This document shows, piece by piece, positions 17,316 to 26,400 of a stretch of 40,296 nucleotides of DNA. The translations under genes were made by a program, and so were the position numbers. The DNA lies in the NCBI GenBank assembly GCA_949740385.1, contig CATJJD010000201.1:1-40296 (forward strand), given 5' to 3'. The stretch's first letter is position 1. Each line of letters begins with the position of its first letter. The notes under the pieces are model-generated. The model was not told where the DNA came from. It made no database searches and was given only the letters and a program-made list of their open reading frames with translations. The stretch comes from an uncultured Lachnospiraceae bacterium. GTDB lineage: Bacteria > Bacillota > Clostridia > Lachnospirales > Lachnospiraceae.

Positions 17316-18677
17316 ATGGACATTGTGGGTAAGAGAGTTCTCGTGGTGGGAACCGGCATCAGCGGAGCTGCCGCTGCAAAACTGCTTATAAATAAGAAGA
17401 CAGACGTATGGCTGTTTGACGGAAACCGCAGTCTGGACGCGGAGGCCTTTCGGAAAAAGCATAAGGAGCTTTCGGAGACGCCGCTTATTCTGGGGGAGCT
17501 CACCGAAGAACAGCTCTCGTCGGTGGACATCGCGGTATTCAGCCCGGGAGTGCCGGCGGACACGCCGCTGGCGGAGCGCATGCGCGCCCACGGCATCGCC
17601 ATATGGGGCGAGATCGAGCTGGCGTACCGCTTCGGGAAGGGGCGTGTGGCAGCCATTACCGGAACCAACGGCAAGACGACGACGACGGCACTCACCGCCG
17701 CCATACTGGGGCGCTTTTTTGCGGATGTGAGAACGGTGGGAAATATCGGAATTCCCTACACCTCGGAGGCGTGCACGATGACGGAGGACACCGTGACGGT
17801 GGCGGAGATCAGCAGCTTTCAGCTGGAGACGGCCCTCACCTTCGCGCCGGAGGTGTCTGCGATCTTAAACATTACGCCGGACCACCTGAACCGCCACCAC
17901 ACGATGGAGTGCTATATCAGGACGAAGGAGTCCATCACGAAAAATCAGGGAAAAGGCTCGGTGTGCGTCTTAAACTATGAGGATGAAGAGCTGCGCCGCT
18001 TCGGAGCGCAGTGCAGTGCTGCCGTGGTCTGGTTCAGCAGTAAAAGGCGGCTTTCGGAGGGCTTTTATCTGGAGGACGGCGTTATTTACCGGGCTGTGCA
18101 GGGGCAGGCGGAGGAGGTTGTCCGGGTAAACGAGCTGAAAATTCTCGGGCGGCACAACTACGAGAATGCCATGGCAGCAGCGGCGATAGCTTACGCCATG
18201 GGAGCTCCGGCAGAGGAGATCGTGCAGGGACTTAAGGAGTTTACCGCGGTGGAGCACCGGATCGAGTATGTCGCCGAAAAGCGGGGCGTGCAGTTTTACA
18301 ACGACTCGAAGGCGACCAATGTGGATGCGGCGATTCAGGGCATTTGCGCGATGGAGCGGCCGACGTTTCTGATCGGAGGCGGCTACGACAAGCAGTCCGA
18401 ATACGATGCGTGGCTGGAAGCCTTCGACGGGAAGGTGAAGGAGCTTGTGCTGATCGGAGATACCGCGGGCGCCATCGAGGACTGCGCCCACCGGCACGGA
18501 TTTTTGCGCACGGTGCGGCTGGATTCGCTGGAGGCTGCGGTGGGCTACTGCTATGACCGCGCTCTCCCGGGGGATGCGGTGCTTTTGTCCCCTGCCTGCG
18601 CAAGCTTTGGCATGTTTGCCAATTATGAGGAGCGCGGCCGGCGCTTCAAAGAAATAGTTCGCGATTTGAAGGAGTAG
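17316..18677 (+). CDS. murD: UDP-N-acetylmuramoyl-L-alanine--D-glutamate ligase
   Basis: ITGTNGKTTTTALTAAILG, NITPDHLNRH, FYNDSKATNVDAAIQGI, LLSPACASFGMFANYEERGRRFKEIV. Confidence 0.97.
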   Translation: MDIVGKRVLVVGTGISGAAAAKLLINKKTDVWLFDGNRSLDAEAFRKKHKELSETPLILGELTEEQLSSVDIAVFSPGVPADTPLAERMRAHGIAIWGEIELAYRFGKGRVAAITGTNGKTTTTALTAAILGRFFADVRTVGNIGIPYTSEACTMTEDTVTVAEISSFQLETALTFAPEVSAILNITPDHLNRHHTMECYIRTKESITKNQGKGSVCVLNYEDEELRRFGAQCSAAVVWFSSKRRLSEGFYLEDGVIYRAVQGQAEEVVRVNELKILGRHNYENAMAAAAIAYAMGAPAEEIVQGLKEFTAVEHRIEYVAEKRGVQFYNDSKATNVDAAIQGICAMERPTFLIGGGYDKQSEYDAWLEAFDGKVKELVLIGDTAGAIEDCAHRHGFLRTVRLDSLEAAVGYCYDRALPGDAVLLSPACASFGMFANYEERGRRFKEIVRDLKE

Positions 18678-18679
18678 TA

Positions 18680-19813
18680 TTGGTGGCAGGAAAGCGGCGA
18701 GGAAAGAAAAACCCTACATATTTTGACTACAATCTGCTTTTTATCACAATTTTTTTACTGTGCTTCGGGCTGGTGATGGTGTACAGCTCCAGCTCGTACA
18801 CGTCAGCCAACAAATACGGCGACAGCGCCTATTACTTAAAGCTGCAGCTTCGAAATATTCTGATCGGCATTATCCCGATGTTTTTTCTGGCGAAAATCGA
18901 CTATCGGGTGTGGAAGCGGCTGGGAACCATGGCATACATCGGCTCCTTCGCCCTCTGTACCCTGGTGCTGATTCCGATTCCGGGACTAACGAGAAGCTCC
19001 CACGGCCAGTCCCGCTGGCTGTGGCTGGGCCCGGTTTCCTTTCAGCCGTCGGAGATTGCAAAGCTGGCGGTGATCGTCTTTATGGCGACGCTGATCGAGC
19101 GGACCTGCAGACAGCTCGTGGAAGTGAAGAGCCTGGTGAAGGTGCTGCTCATCATGGCGCCGCTCCTTGGGGTGATCGCCTACAATAACTTAAGTACGGC
19201 CATTATTATCTTCGGCATTATCGTCTGCATGCTGTTTGTGGCAAGCCCCAGGTATCTGCAGTTTATTATCGTAGGCGTGATCGGCATCGCATTTTCGCTG
19301 GTGTTTGTCGTGGCCGCAAGCTACCGCGGCGGCCGCATCGAGGCCTGGCTGCACCCGGAAGAAGCGGGGGATGCCGGCTATCAGACGCTGCAGGGGCTCT
19401 ATGCCATCGGCTCCGGCGGACTCTTCGGAAAAGGGCTCGGGGAGAGCCTGCAGAAGATGGGAAACGTGCCGGAGTCCCAGAACGACATGATCTTTTCGAT
19501 TATATGTGAGGAGCTGGGACTGTTTGGGGCGGTGAGCGTGATTTTACTGTTTATACTTCTGATCTGGCGGATGATGATTATCGCCAACAACGCGAAGGAT
19601 CTCTTCGGGGCGCTGGTGGTGTCGGGCGTCATGTCGCACATCGCAATCCAGGTAATCTTAAATATCTCGGTTGTAACCAACACGATACCGAATACCGGCG
19701 TCATTCTGCCCTTTATCAGCTACGGAGGGACGTCTTTGATTTTTCTGATGGCGGAGGTGGGACTTGTCCTGTCTGTGTCCAGAGGAATTCGTCTGGAGAA
19801 TGTCAGTTTATGA
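18680..19813 (+). CDS. ftsW: FtsW/SpoVE-type lipid II polymerase (SEDS family)
   Basis: VMVYSSSSYTSANKYGDSAYYLKLQL, WLWLGPVSFQPSEIAKLA, PESQNDMIFSIICEELGLFG, PFISYGGTSLIFLMAEVGLVLSVSR. Confidence 0.93.
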   Translation: MVAGKRRGKKNPTYFDYNLLFITIFLLCFGLVMVYSSSSYTSANKYGDSAYYLKLQLRNILIGIIPMFFLAKIDYRVWKRLGTMAYIGSFALCTLVLIPIPGLTRSSHGQSRWLWLGPVSFQPSEIAKLAVIVFMATLIERTCRQLVEVKSLVKVLLIMAPLLGVIAYNNLSTAIIIFGIIVCMLFVASPRYLQFIIVGVIGIAFSLVFVVAASYRGGRIEAWLHPEEAGDAGYQTLQGLYAIGSGGLFGKGLGESLQKMGNVPESQNDMIFSIICEELGLFGAVSVILLFILLIWRMMIIANNAKDLFGALVVSGVMSHIAIQVILNISVVTNTIPNTGVILPFISYGGTSLIFLMAEVGLVLSVSRGIRLENVSL

Positions 19814-20589
19814 TGATTAAGGAAAAGCGAAGGAAAGTAAAAAAAATAAAGAGAATTCTCATATCGCTGCTTGTTTTGCTGTTCATTTTTGCAATGGCGG
19901 CGCTTATTGTGGTCAGGGTGTTTCAGGTGAAGCACGTAGAGGTGGACGGCAACGAGCTCTACGGCGCGGACGTGATCGAGCAGGCGGTGTTAAACGACGA
20001 GTACTCGTGGAATTCTCTGTATGTGTTTTTGAAATACCGTTTTGTGGAGACGGAGGAAGTGCCCTTTGTGGACGACATGGAAATCACTCTGAAAAATCCT
20101 CAGACGCTGCACATTAAGGTGTACGAGAAGATGATGATGGGCTACCTGTACATTCCCTCCATCGACGAGAACGCCTATTTTGACCGGGACGGCTTTGTGG
20201 TGGAGACGTCGGCGGAGAAAATTCCGGACGTTCCCCAGATTGTGGGGATCGACTGCAGCACGGTGGTGCTCTACGAGAAGCTCCCGATCGAGGAGGGAGC
20301 GCTAAAGAGCATTCTGACGCTGACCCAGGCTTTAAAGCGAAACGGCCTTGCGCCGGACTCCGTGTCCTACGGTGTGAAAAACGAGCCGGTGCTGGTGTTC
20401 GGCAAGGTTACGGTGGAGATGGGAGACCTGAGTCTTCTGACCCAGAAGGTGGAGCGGATGGATAAGATTCTGCCGCTGCTTTCGGGGGAGGAGGGAACGC
20501 TTCATCTGGAGAACTGGACGGAGGAAACGACAAACATTGTGTTCGACCGGAAAGATAAGCGAAAATCTTCAAAATCGAAAAAATCATAA
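19810..20589 (+). CDS. ftsQ: FtsQ/DivIB-like division protein
   Basis: Basic N-terminus, one TM, POTRA-like VFQVKHVEVDGNELYGADVIEQAV; between ftsW and ftsZ. Confidence 0.85.
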   Translation: MMIKEKRRKVKKIKRILISLLVLLFIFAMAALIVVRVFQVKHVEVDGNELYGADVIEQAVLNDEYSWNSLYVFLKYRFVETEEVPFVDDMEITLKNPQTLHIKVYEKMMMGYLYIPSIDENAYFDRDGFVVETSAEKIPDVPQIVGIDCSTVVLYEKLPIEEGALKSILTLTQALKRNGLAPDSVSYGVKNEPVLVFGKVTVEMGDLSLLTQKVERMDKILPLLSGEEGTLHLENWTEETTNIVFDRKDKRKSSKSKKS

Positions 20590-20597
20590 TTTTTTTG

Positions 20598-20626
20598 TTG
20601 ATTATTTGCCGGAAAAATTATATTAT
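20598..20626 (+). promoter_or_regulatory. Promoter upstream of ftsZ
   Basis: TTGATT-N17-TATTAT. Confidence 0.55.
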
Positions 20627-20715
20627 AGTCTATATGGGTATGCGCAGAACGCGACGGAGTTCATATGTGAGCCTGTTTTATATAAAGTCTGGGATGAGAA
20701 AGAGGAGGAAAAACC

Positions 20716-21942
20716 ATGCTGGAGATTCGTACAACAGAGGCGGACACAAGCGCCAAGATTATCGTAATTGGTGTGGGTGGCGCTGGAAATAATGCTGTGA
20801 ATCGCATGATTGACGAGAATATAGGCGGTGTTGAGTTTATCGGTGTCAATACGGACAAGCAGGCTCTGCAGCTCTGCAAAGCGCCGACGCTGCTTCAGAT
20901 CGGGGAGAAGCTGACGAAGGGACTGGGCGCAGGGGCTCAGCCGGAGATCGGCGCAAAGGCGGCGGAGGAGAGTGCGGAGGAGATCTCCGCGGCGGTCAAG
21001 GGCTCCGACATGGTGTTTGTCACCTGCGGCATGGGCGGCGGAACCGGAACGGGCGCCGCTCCGGTTGTGGCGAGAATTGCCAGAGAACAGGGAATTCTGA
21101 CGGTCGGCGTTGTGACCAAGCCGTTTAAGTTTGAGGCGAAGAAGCGCATGATCAACGCGGTTTCCGGCATTGAGCGGCTGAAGGAGAGCGTGGATACGCT
21201 GATTGTCATTCCAAATGACAAGCTTCTTGAGATTGTGGACAGGCGCACATCCATGCCGGACGCGTTAAAGAAGGCGGACGAGGTACTCCAGCAGGCGGTT
21301 CAGGGAATCACGGATCTGATCAACCTTCCGGCGCTGATCAATCTGGACTTTGCGGACGTACAGACGGTTATGAAGGACAAGGGTATGGCCCACATTGGCA
21401 TCGGAAACGCCAAGGGAGACGAGAAGGCCATCGAGGCGGTGAAGCTTGCAGTGGCGTCCCCGCTTCTGGAGACGACGATCACCGGGGCCTCCCACGTTAT
21501 CATCAATATTTCGGGAGATATATCGCTGATGGACGCAAACGACGCGGCCAGCTACGTACAGGATATGGCGGGGGGTGACGCCAACATTATTTTCGGCGCC
21601 AAGTACGACGAGACGATGACCGACGAGGCCACCATCACGGTCATTGCGACGGGGCTTGAGGCTACCGCTTCCGGAAGACAGCCTGCTGCGGCTGCGCCGG
21701 GAGTCGGCTCCCGCATGGTCTATCCGGGGGCGGGCGCTGCGCGCCCGACGGGAACGGCTGCCGCCGCACGCCCGGCAGGCGTCGGAAGCTTTACGGGAAT
21801 GCTGACGCGCCCGGGCGCGCCGACACCGACACCGGCTCAAAACCCTACATATTCCGGCATTCAGAGACCGAAGCAGCCGGAGAGCAGCGTAAAGCCGGTG
21901 GAGATCAACATTCCGGACTTCCTGAAGAACTCAAAGAGATAA
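20716..21942 (+). CDS. ftsZ: Cell division protein FtsZ
   Basis: [31 protein letters not shown] tubulin signature, C-terminal [10 protein letters not shown]. Confidence 0.98.
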   Translation: MLEIRTTEADTSAKIIVIGVGGAGNNAVNRMIDENIGGVEFIGVNTDKQALQLCKAPTLLQIGEKLTKGLGAGAQPEIGAKAAEESAEEISAAVKGSDMVFVTCGMGGGTGTGAAPVVARIAREQGILTVGVVTKPFKFEAKKRMINAVSGIERLKESVDTLIVIPNDKLLEIVDRRTSMPDALKKADEVLQQAVQGITDLINLPALINLDFADVQTVMKDKGMAHIGIGNAKGDEKAIEAVKLAVASPLLETTITGASHVIINISGDISLMDANDAASYVQDMAGGDANIIFGAKYDETMTDEATITVIATGLEATASGRQPAAAAPGVGSRMVYPGAGAARPTGTAAAARPAGVGSFTGMLTRPGAPTPTPAQNPTYSGIQRPKQPESSVKPVEINIPDFLKNSKR

Positions 21943-21947
21943 GCCCT

Positions 21948-21970
21948 GTCTTACATCTCTGATGTAAGAC
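21948..21970. repeat. Third copy of the CATC-TCT-GATG palindromic element, intergenic after ftsZ
   Basis: GTCTTACATC-TCT-GATGTAAGAC, perfect 10-bp stem, followed by GCCGTC. Confidence 0.75.
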
Positions 21971-22000
21971 GCCGTCGGCTCTGCCTCTCGGAGGCATGTC

Positions 22001-22079
22001 TTTTGTCGAATTTTATCTACAAGTTGTGAAAAGAGACCTCCTGTTTTTGCCAAAATATAGAGACCTGGTTTTCTATAAT
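22001..22079 (+). promoter_or_regulatory. Spo0A-dependent-type spoIIG promoter
   Basis: 0A box TGTCGAA (22004-22010); near-0A TGCCAAA (22048-22054) overlapping TTGCCA (22047-22052); TATAAT (22074-22079) with 21-bp spacing, resembling the long-spacer B. subtilis spoIIG promoter. Confidence 0.7.
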
Positions 22080-22093
22080 GGCAGAAGCAGGAG

Positions 22094-22912
22094 GTGATTT
22101 TTATATACGCATTCTACATAGATCTGTTCGTGGAACAGAATTTTCTGATGAATCTGATCGTGCTGTCCCTCACTCACACATTCTGCCGGATACCGGTGTC
22201 TCTGCGGTATCTGCGTATGCTTCTTGCGGCGCTCTGCGGGGCCGTCGCATCGGCGTTGTTTCTTTTGTACGTTCCCTCCTACGGGCTGGCGACGGCGGCA
22301 TCGGCGCTTCTTGTGGTGCCCGGCATGCTTGTGATCGCCTTCGGCTGCTGCAGAAAGAAGGATTTTCTCATGAGGGCCGGCATCAGCTGGCTCTCCATCG
22401 TCATTTTGGACGGCGTTGCGGAGGCCTTCGCGAATCTCACCGGCATCCGGAGTCTGACGCTGTATGCGGGCATTGCGGTGCTTATGGTTGCCCGGCTGCT
22501 CACCGGCTTTCTTATGCTGTCGGTAAAAAAGCTGGGGCGGCTGTATGCGGTGACGCTGCGGCAGGGGAGTCTGCAGTCGAAATGCCTGGGACTTTTCGAC
22601 ACGGGGAATCTTTTGTCGATTCCGGACACCGGAGAGCCGGTACATATCGTAAGCCCCGCCCTGGCAGGGAAGCTCGGCCTCTGCGACACCGGCGGGATGC
22701 GGCTCATTCCTTATCACGCACTGGGGACGGAAAACGGGTGGATACGCGTGGTGCAGGTGGAACAGCTTGTGGTGAGCATGCGGGGCGGAAATCGGACGTA
22801 CCGGGGAGCCTGGTGCGGCATTGCACAGGAAAATCTGCTTGCCGGGCGCAGCTACCAGATGATACTGAACGCCGGACTGCATGAGAATCCGGGCGGCTGT
22901 GATGCCCCGTGA
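22094..22912 (+). CDS. spoIIGA: Sigma-E processing peptidase SpoIIGA
   Basis: N-terminal polytopic region IYAFYIDLFVEQNFLMNLIVL; aspartic-protease-like GLFDTGNLLSIPDTGEPVHIVSP; directly upstream of sigE. Start codon uncertain (see findings). Confidence 0.92.
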   Translation: MIFIYAFYIDLFVEQNFLMNLIVLSLTHTFCRIPVSLRYLRMLLAALCGAVASALFLLYVPSYGLATAASALLVVPGMLVIAFGCCRKKDFLMRAGISWLSIVILDGVAEAFANLTGIRSLTLYAGIAVLMVARLLTGFLMLSVKKLGRLYAVTLRQGSLQSKCLGLFDTGNLLSIPDTGEPVHIVSPALAGKLGLCDTGGMRLIPYHALGTENGWIRVVQVEQLVVSMRGGNRTYRGAWCGIAQENLLAGRSYQMILNAGLHENPGGCDAP

Positions 22913-22954
22913 AAACAGTCAATTATAGAATTATATATAGAAAGGATATGGAAC

Positions 22955-23701
22955 ATGAACAACTTATTTACCCATCTTATGACGCGGCTTCATGTGCTCT
23001 TTGAGGACAATGAAATTTTTTACATCGGAGGGTCGGATATTCTGCCGCCTCCGCTTGAGAAGGAGCAGGAGCAGAGGTGCCTGATCGCCCTCTCGGGAAT
23101 TTCGCCGAGACCGGAGATAAAGGAGGGGGCCTTCACCAGGGAGGACGCGAAGAAAATGCTCATCGAGCACAATCTGCGCCTTGTGGTGTATCTGGCCAAA
23201 AAGTTCGAGAATACGGGTATCTGCGTGGAGGATCTGATTTCCATCGGGACCATCGGCCTGATCAAGGGCATCAACACCTTTAATCCGGAAAAGAAGATCA
23301 AGCTTGCCACCTACGCATCCAGGTGCATAGAAAACGAAATACTCATGTATCTGCGGCGCAACAACAAGGTGAAGCTGGAGGTGTCCATTGACGAGCCCTT
23401 AAATGTGGACTGGGACGGCAACGAGCTTCTTCTGTCGGACATTCTCGGGACAGATGAGGACATTATCACAAGAGATATGGAAAACGAGGTGGAGATCGGG
23501 CTTCTCCGCACGGCGGTGGAACGGCTGGGGGAGAGGGAGCGTGAGATTATCTGTCTGCGCTTTGGTCTGGGCCGAAAAGACGGCAAGGAGCTGACCCAGA
23601 AGGAGGTGGCGGACCGGCTCGGAATCTCCCAGTCGTACATATCCAGACTCGAAAAAAAAATTATGGTAAGATTGCGCAAAGAAATACAAAAAATTGAGTA
23701 A
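22955..23701 (+). CDS. sigE: Sporulation sigma factor SigE
   Basis: Pro-sequence followed by [79 protein letters not shown]. Confidence 0.96.
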   Translation: MNNLFTHLMTRLHVLFEDNEIFYIGGSDILPPPLEKEQEQRCLIALSGISPRPEIKEGAFTREDAKKMLIEHNLRLVVYLAKKFENTGICVEDLISIGTIGLIKGINTFNPEKKIKLATYASRCIENEILMYLRRNNKVKLEVSIDEPLNVDWDGNELLLSDILGTDEDIITRDMENEVEIGLLRTAVERLGEREREIICLRFGLGRKDGKELTQKEVADRLGISQSYISRLEKKIMVRLRKEIQKIE

Positions 23702-23833
23702 AAATCAGGAAATGTGTGGTATAATAAACACAGAGCGCTTATTATACTGCGCGCAGGGTTGCCATCAATCAGAACCGGATGGCATGGTATAATCAAAAAG
23801 ACATTTGTTTACGACTACAAAGGAGATGGGCTT

Positions 23834-25450
23834 ATGATTTTAGAATTTTTGGGGGCGGACCGCGAGGTGACAGGAAGCTGTCACTACATATCTTTTGGGG
23901 AAAAGAATCTGCTTGTGGACTGCGGTATGGAGCAGGGGCCGGATCTGTATGTGAATCAGGAGATTCCGGTGAACGCAGCGGAGGTCGACTACGTATTTGT
24001 GACTCACGCGCACATCGACCACTCGGGGCTTCTGCCGCTTCTGTACAATCACGGCTTCCGCGGCCAGGTGTTTGCCACGAAGGCTACATGTGAGCTCTGC
24101 AACATTATGCTGCGGGACTCGGCGCACATTCAGGAGTTTGAGGCCGAGTGGAAAAACCGCAAGGCGAAGCGGGCCGGGCGTCCGGAAGTGACGCCGCTCT
24201 ACGATATGAATGACGCCATCGGCGTGCTGGGACATTTTGTCTCCTGTGAATACCGGGAGAAGACGGTGATCTGCGACGGCCTTGCGGTGCGGTTTGTGGA
24301 TGCGGGGCACCTTCTTGGCTCGGCCTCCATCGAGATGTGGATTACAGAGGCGCAGGAGGAGGACGCGGAGCCGGTGACGAAGAAGATCGTCTTTTCCGGC
24401 GATATCGGCAACGGCAGCCGCCCGCTGATTAAGAATCCGGATTACATTGAGGAAGCGGATTACGTGGTGATGGAGTCCACCTACGGCAACCGCAACCATG
24501 AGGCGCCGCCGGATTATGCGGTGATGCTCGAGGACGTGATGCGGGACACCTTCGGGCGGGGCGGCAATGTGGTCATTCCGGCGTTTTCCGTGGGCCGTAC
24601 CCAGGAGATGCTGTTTTTCATGCGCCGCATCAAGACCGAGCTGCTTTTGCCGGAGTACCAGAATTTTGAGGTGTACATCGACAGCCCGCTGGCGGTGGAG
24701 GCCACCAACATATTCCACAAGAACGTGTCGGAGTGCTTCAACGAGAATGCCCGCTCCATGATCGAGCTGGGGATTAACCCGATCCGCTTTGACGGTCTGA
24801 AGGTGGCGGTCAGCAGCGAGGAGTCCAAAATGATCAACTTTGACTCCAGACCGAAGGTGATTTTATCCGCATCCGGCATGTGCGAGGCCGGGCGTATCCG
24901 CCATCACTTAAAGCACAACCTGTGGCGGAGCGATTCCACGATACTCTTTGTGGGATTTCAGGTGCCGGGGACTCTTGGAAGCGCCCTTTTGGGCGGGGCG
25001 AAGACCGTAAAGCTTTTCGGAGAGGAAATCGACGTGCGGGCGAAGATTGTCAACCTGCCGGGCATAAGCGGTCACGCGGGCCGGGATAATCTGACGCGCT
25101 GGATCGGGGCGTTTAAGGAGGCTCCGAAGAAGGTGTTTGTCGTCCACGGAGAGGAGTCCGTGGCGGAGAGCTTCGCGGAGCATGTGAAGTCCGAGGTGGG
25201 CTTTGACGCGGTGGCGCCGTACAGCGGGGACGCCTTTGACCTGGCGACGGGCGTTCAGGTTGCCCAGGGAAGCCGTCAGCTGGTGGAGATGAAAAAGAAA
25301 AAGACCGGGAGGGCGTCCGGCGTCTTCGATCGGCTGGTTGCTGCCGGGGAGCGGCTCGTTGCAATCATCCGAAAGAGCCAGGGCATGGCGAACAAGGATC
25401 TGGCAAAGTTTGCGGACCAGATCAATGCGCTGTGCGACAAGTGGAATTAG
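23834..25450 (+). CDS. MBL-fold / beta-CASP RNA-processing metallo-hydrolase
   Basis: VTHAHIDHSGLLPLL (HxHxDH), FVDAGHLLGSASIEMW, SGDIGNGSRPLI, SASGMCEAGRIRHHLKHNL, GISGHAGRDNLTRW; ATG 23834 after SD aaaggagatg. Confidence 0.92.
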   Translation: MILEFLGADREVTGSCHYISFGEKNLLVDCGMEQGPDLYVNQEIPVNAAEVDYVFVTHAHIDHSGLLPLLYNHGFRGQVFATKATCELCNIMLRDSAHIQEFEAEWKNRKAKRAGRPEVTPLYDMNDAIGVLGHFVSCEYREKTVICDGLAVRFVDAGHLLGSASIEMWITEAQEEDAEPVTKKIVFSGDIGNGSRPLIKNPDYIEEADYVVMESTYGNRNHEAPPDYAVMLEDVMRDTFGRGGNVVIPAFSVGRTQEMLFFMRRIKTELLLPEYQNFEVYIDSPLAVEATNIFHKNVSECFNENARSMIELGINPIRFDGLKVAVSSEESKMINFDSRPKVILSASGMCEAGRIRHHLKHNLWRSDSTILFVGFQVPGTLGSALLGGAKTVKLFGEEIDVRAKIVNLPGISGHAGRDNLTRWIGAFKEAPKKVFVVHGEESVAESFAEHVKSEVGFDAVAPYSGDAFDLATGVQVAQGSRQLVEMKKKKTGRASGVFDRLVAAGERLVAIIRKSQGMANKDLAKFADQINALCDKWN

Positions 25451-25458
25451 AATATCCG

Positions 25459-26238
25459 CTACAGCTTCAGGTACTGATACATACTTTTCAGGGCGTTTTT
25501 TTCGAGGCGGGAGACCTGTGCCTGCGAGATGTGAATCTCCTCGGCGACTTCGATCTGGGTCTTCCCCTCAAAAAAGCGCAGCTTGATAATGCGCTCGTCA
25601 CGGTCGTTCAGGCGGGAGAGGGCGTCGCTTAAGGAGAGGTCCTCCACCCAGTTTTCCTCCTTATTTTTCTTGTCCGAGATCTGGTCCATGACGTAGAGGG
25701 TGTCGCCGCCGTCGGTGTAGACCGGGTCAAAGAGACTTAAGGGAGTCTGAATGGCGTCCAGGGCGTAGACGATGTCCTCAGTCGGGATGCCGCTGGCCTC
25801 GGAAATCTCATCCAGGGTAGGCTCTTTCTGGGAAGTGCGGGAGAGGGCCTCCTTTGCCTGCATGGCCTTGTAGGCGATGTCTCTGAGCGACCGCGGTATG
25901 CGGTAGCTGCTGTTGTCCCGCAGGTAGCGGCGGATTTCGCCGATGATCATCGGCACGGCGTAGGTCGAAAATTTGACACCTACGGTCACGTCAAAGTTGT
26001 CAATCGCTTTCATAAGTCCGATACAGCCAATCTGGAAGAGGTCGTCCACGTTTTCGTTGTGATTGTTAAACCGTTTGATCACCGAGAGGACAAGCCGGAG
26101 ATTTCCCTGAATGTAGGTGTCTCTTGCCTGCTGGTCGCCTTTTTGAATGCGCGCAAAAAGCTCCTCCTTTTCGTTGTCTTTTAAGATCGGGAGCTTGGCG
26201 GTGTTGACGCCGCATATTTCTACTTTGTAGGTTGCCAC
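25459..26238 (-). CDS. sigG: Sporulation sigma factor SigG
   Basis: KVEICGVNTAKLPILKDNEKEELF, GNLRLVLSVIKRFNNHNENVDDLFQIGCIGLMKAIDNFD; likely GTG start at 26238 with SD gaggag; the ORF track extends upstream to 26307. Confidence 0.95.
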   Translation of the reverse strand: MATYKVEICGVNTAKLPILKDNEKEELFARIQKGDQQARDTYIQGNLRLVLSVIKRFNNHNENVDDLFQIGCIGLMKAIDNFDVTVGVKFSTYAVPMIIGEIRRYLRDNSSYRIPRSLRDIAYKAMQAKEALSRTSQKEPTLDEISEASGIPTEDIVYALDAIQTPLSLFDPVYTDGGDTLYVMDQISDKKNKEENWVEDLSLSDALSRLNDRDERIIKLRFFEGKTQIEVAEEIHISQAQVSRLEKNALKSMYQYLKL

Positions 26239-26344
26239 GTTTTTGTTCTCCTCACAATTACATTTTCTCTGTAAAGAGGATGGACAAAACCGCCGTGTTT
26301 TATTCATAAAAGAATTTACAAAAAGAATTCACAAAAAGAAGATA

Positions 26345-26381
26345 CGGACATCTGGACGGGGCATGGCCCGAAAAATGTCCG
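26345..26381 (+). promoter_or_regulatory. Structured leader hairpin immediately before MATE gene SD
   Basis: CGGACAT ... CGGG-gcatgg-CCCG ... ATGTCCG nested inverted repeats, then gggaggtgg. Confidence 0.45.
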
Positions 26382-26400
26382 CGGGAGGTGGAGAACAGTT

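Noticed and set aside
15594-17591. 665-aa minus-strand ORF antisense to the second PBP
   Set aside because: Same shadow effect; low-complexity Arg/His/Leu composition and no SD.
22079-22884. Alternative-frame ORF starting MAEAGGDFYIRILH overlapping spoIIGA
   Set aside because: Lacks TM helices and aspartic-protease motif; the spoIIGA frame is clear. Kept only as a note on the odd start region.
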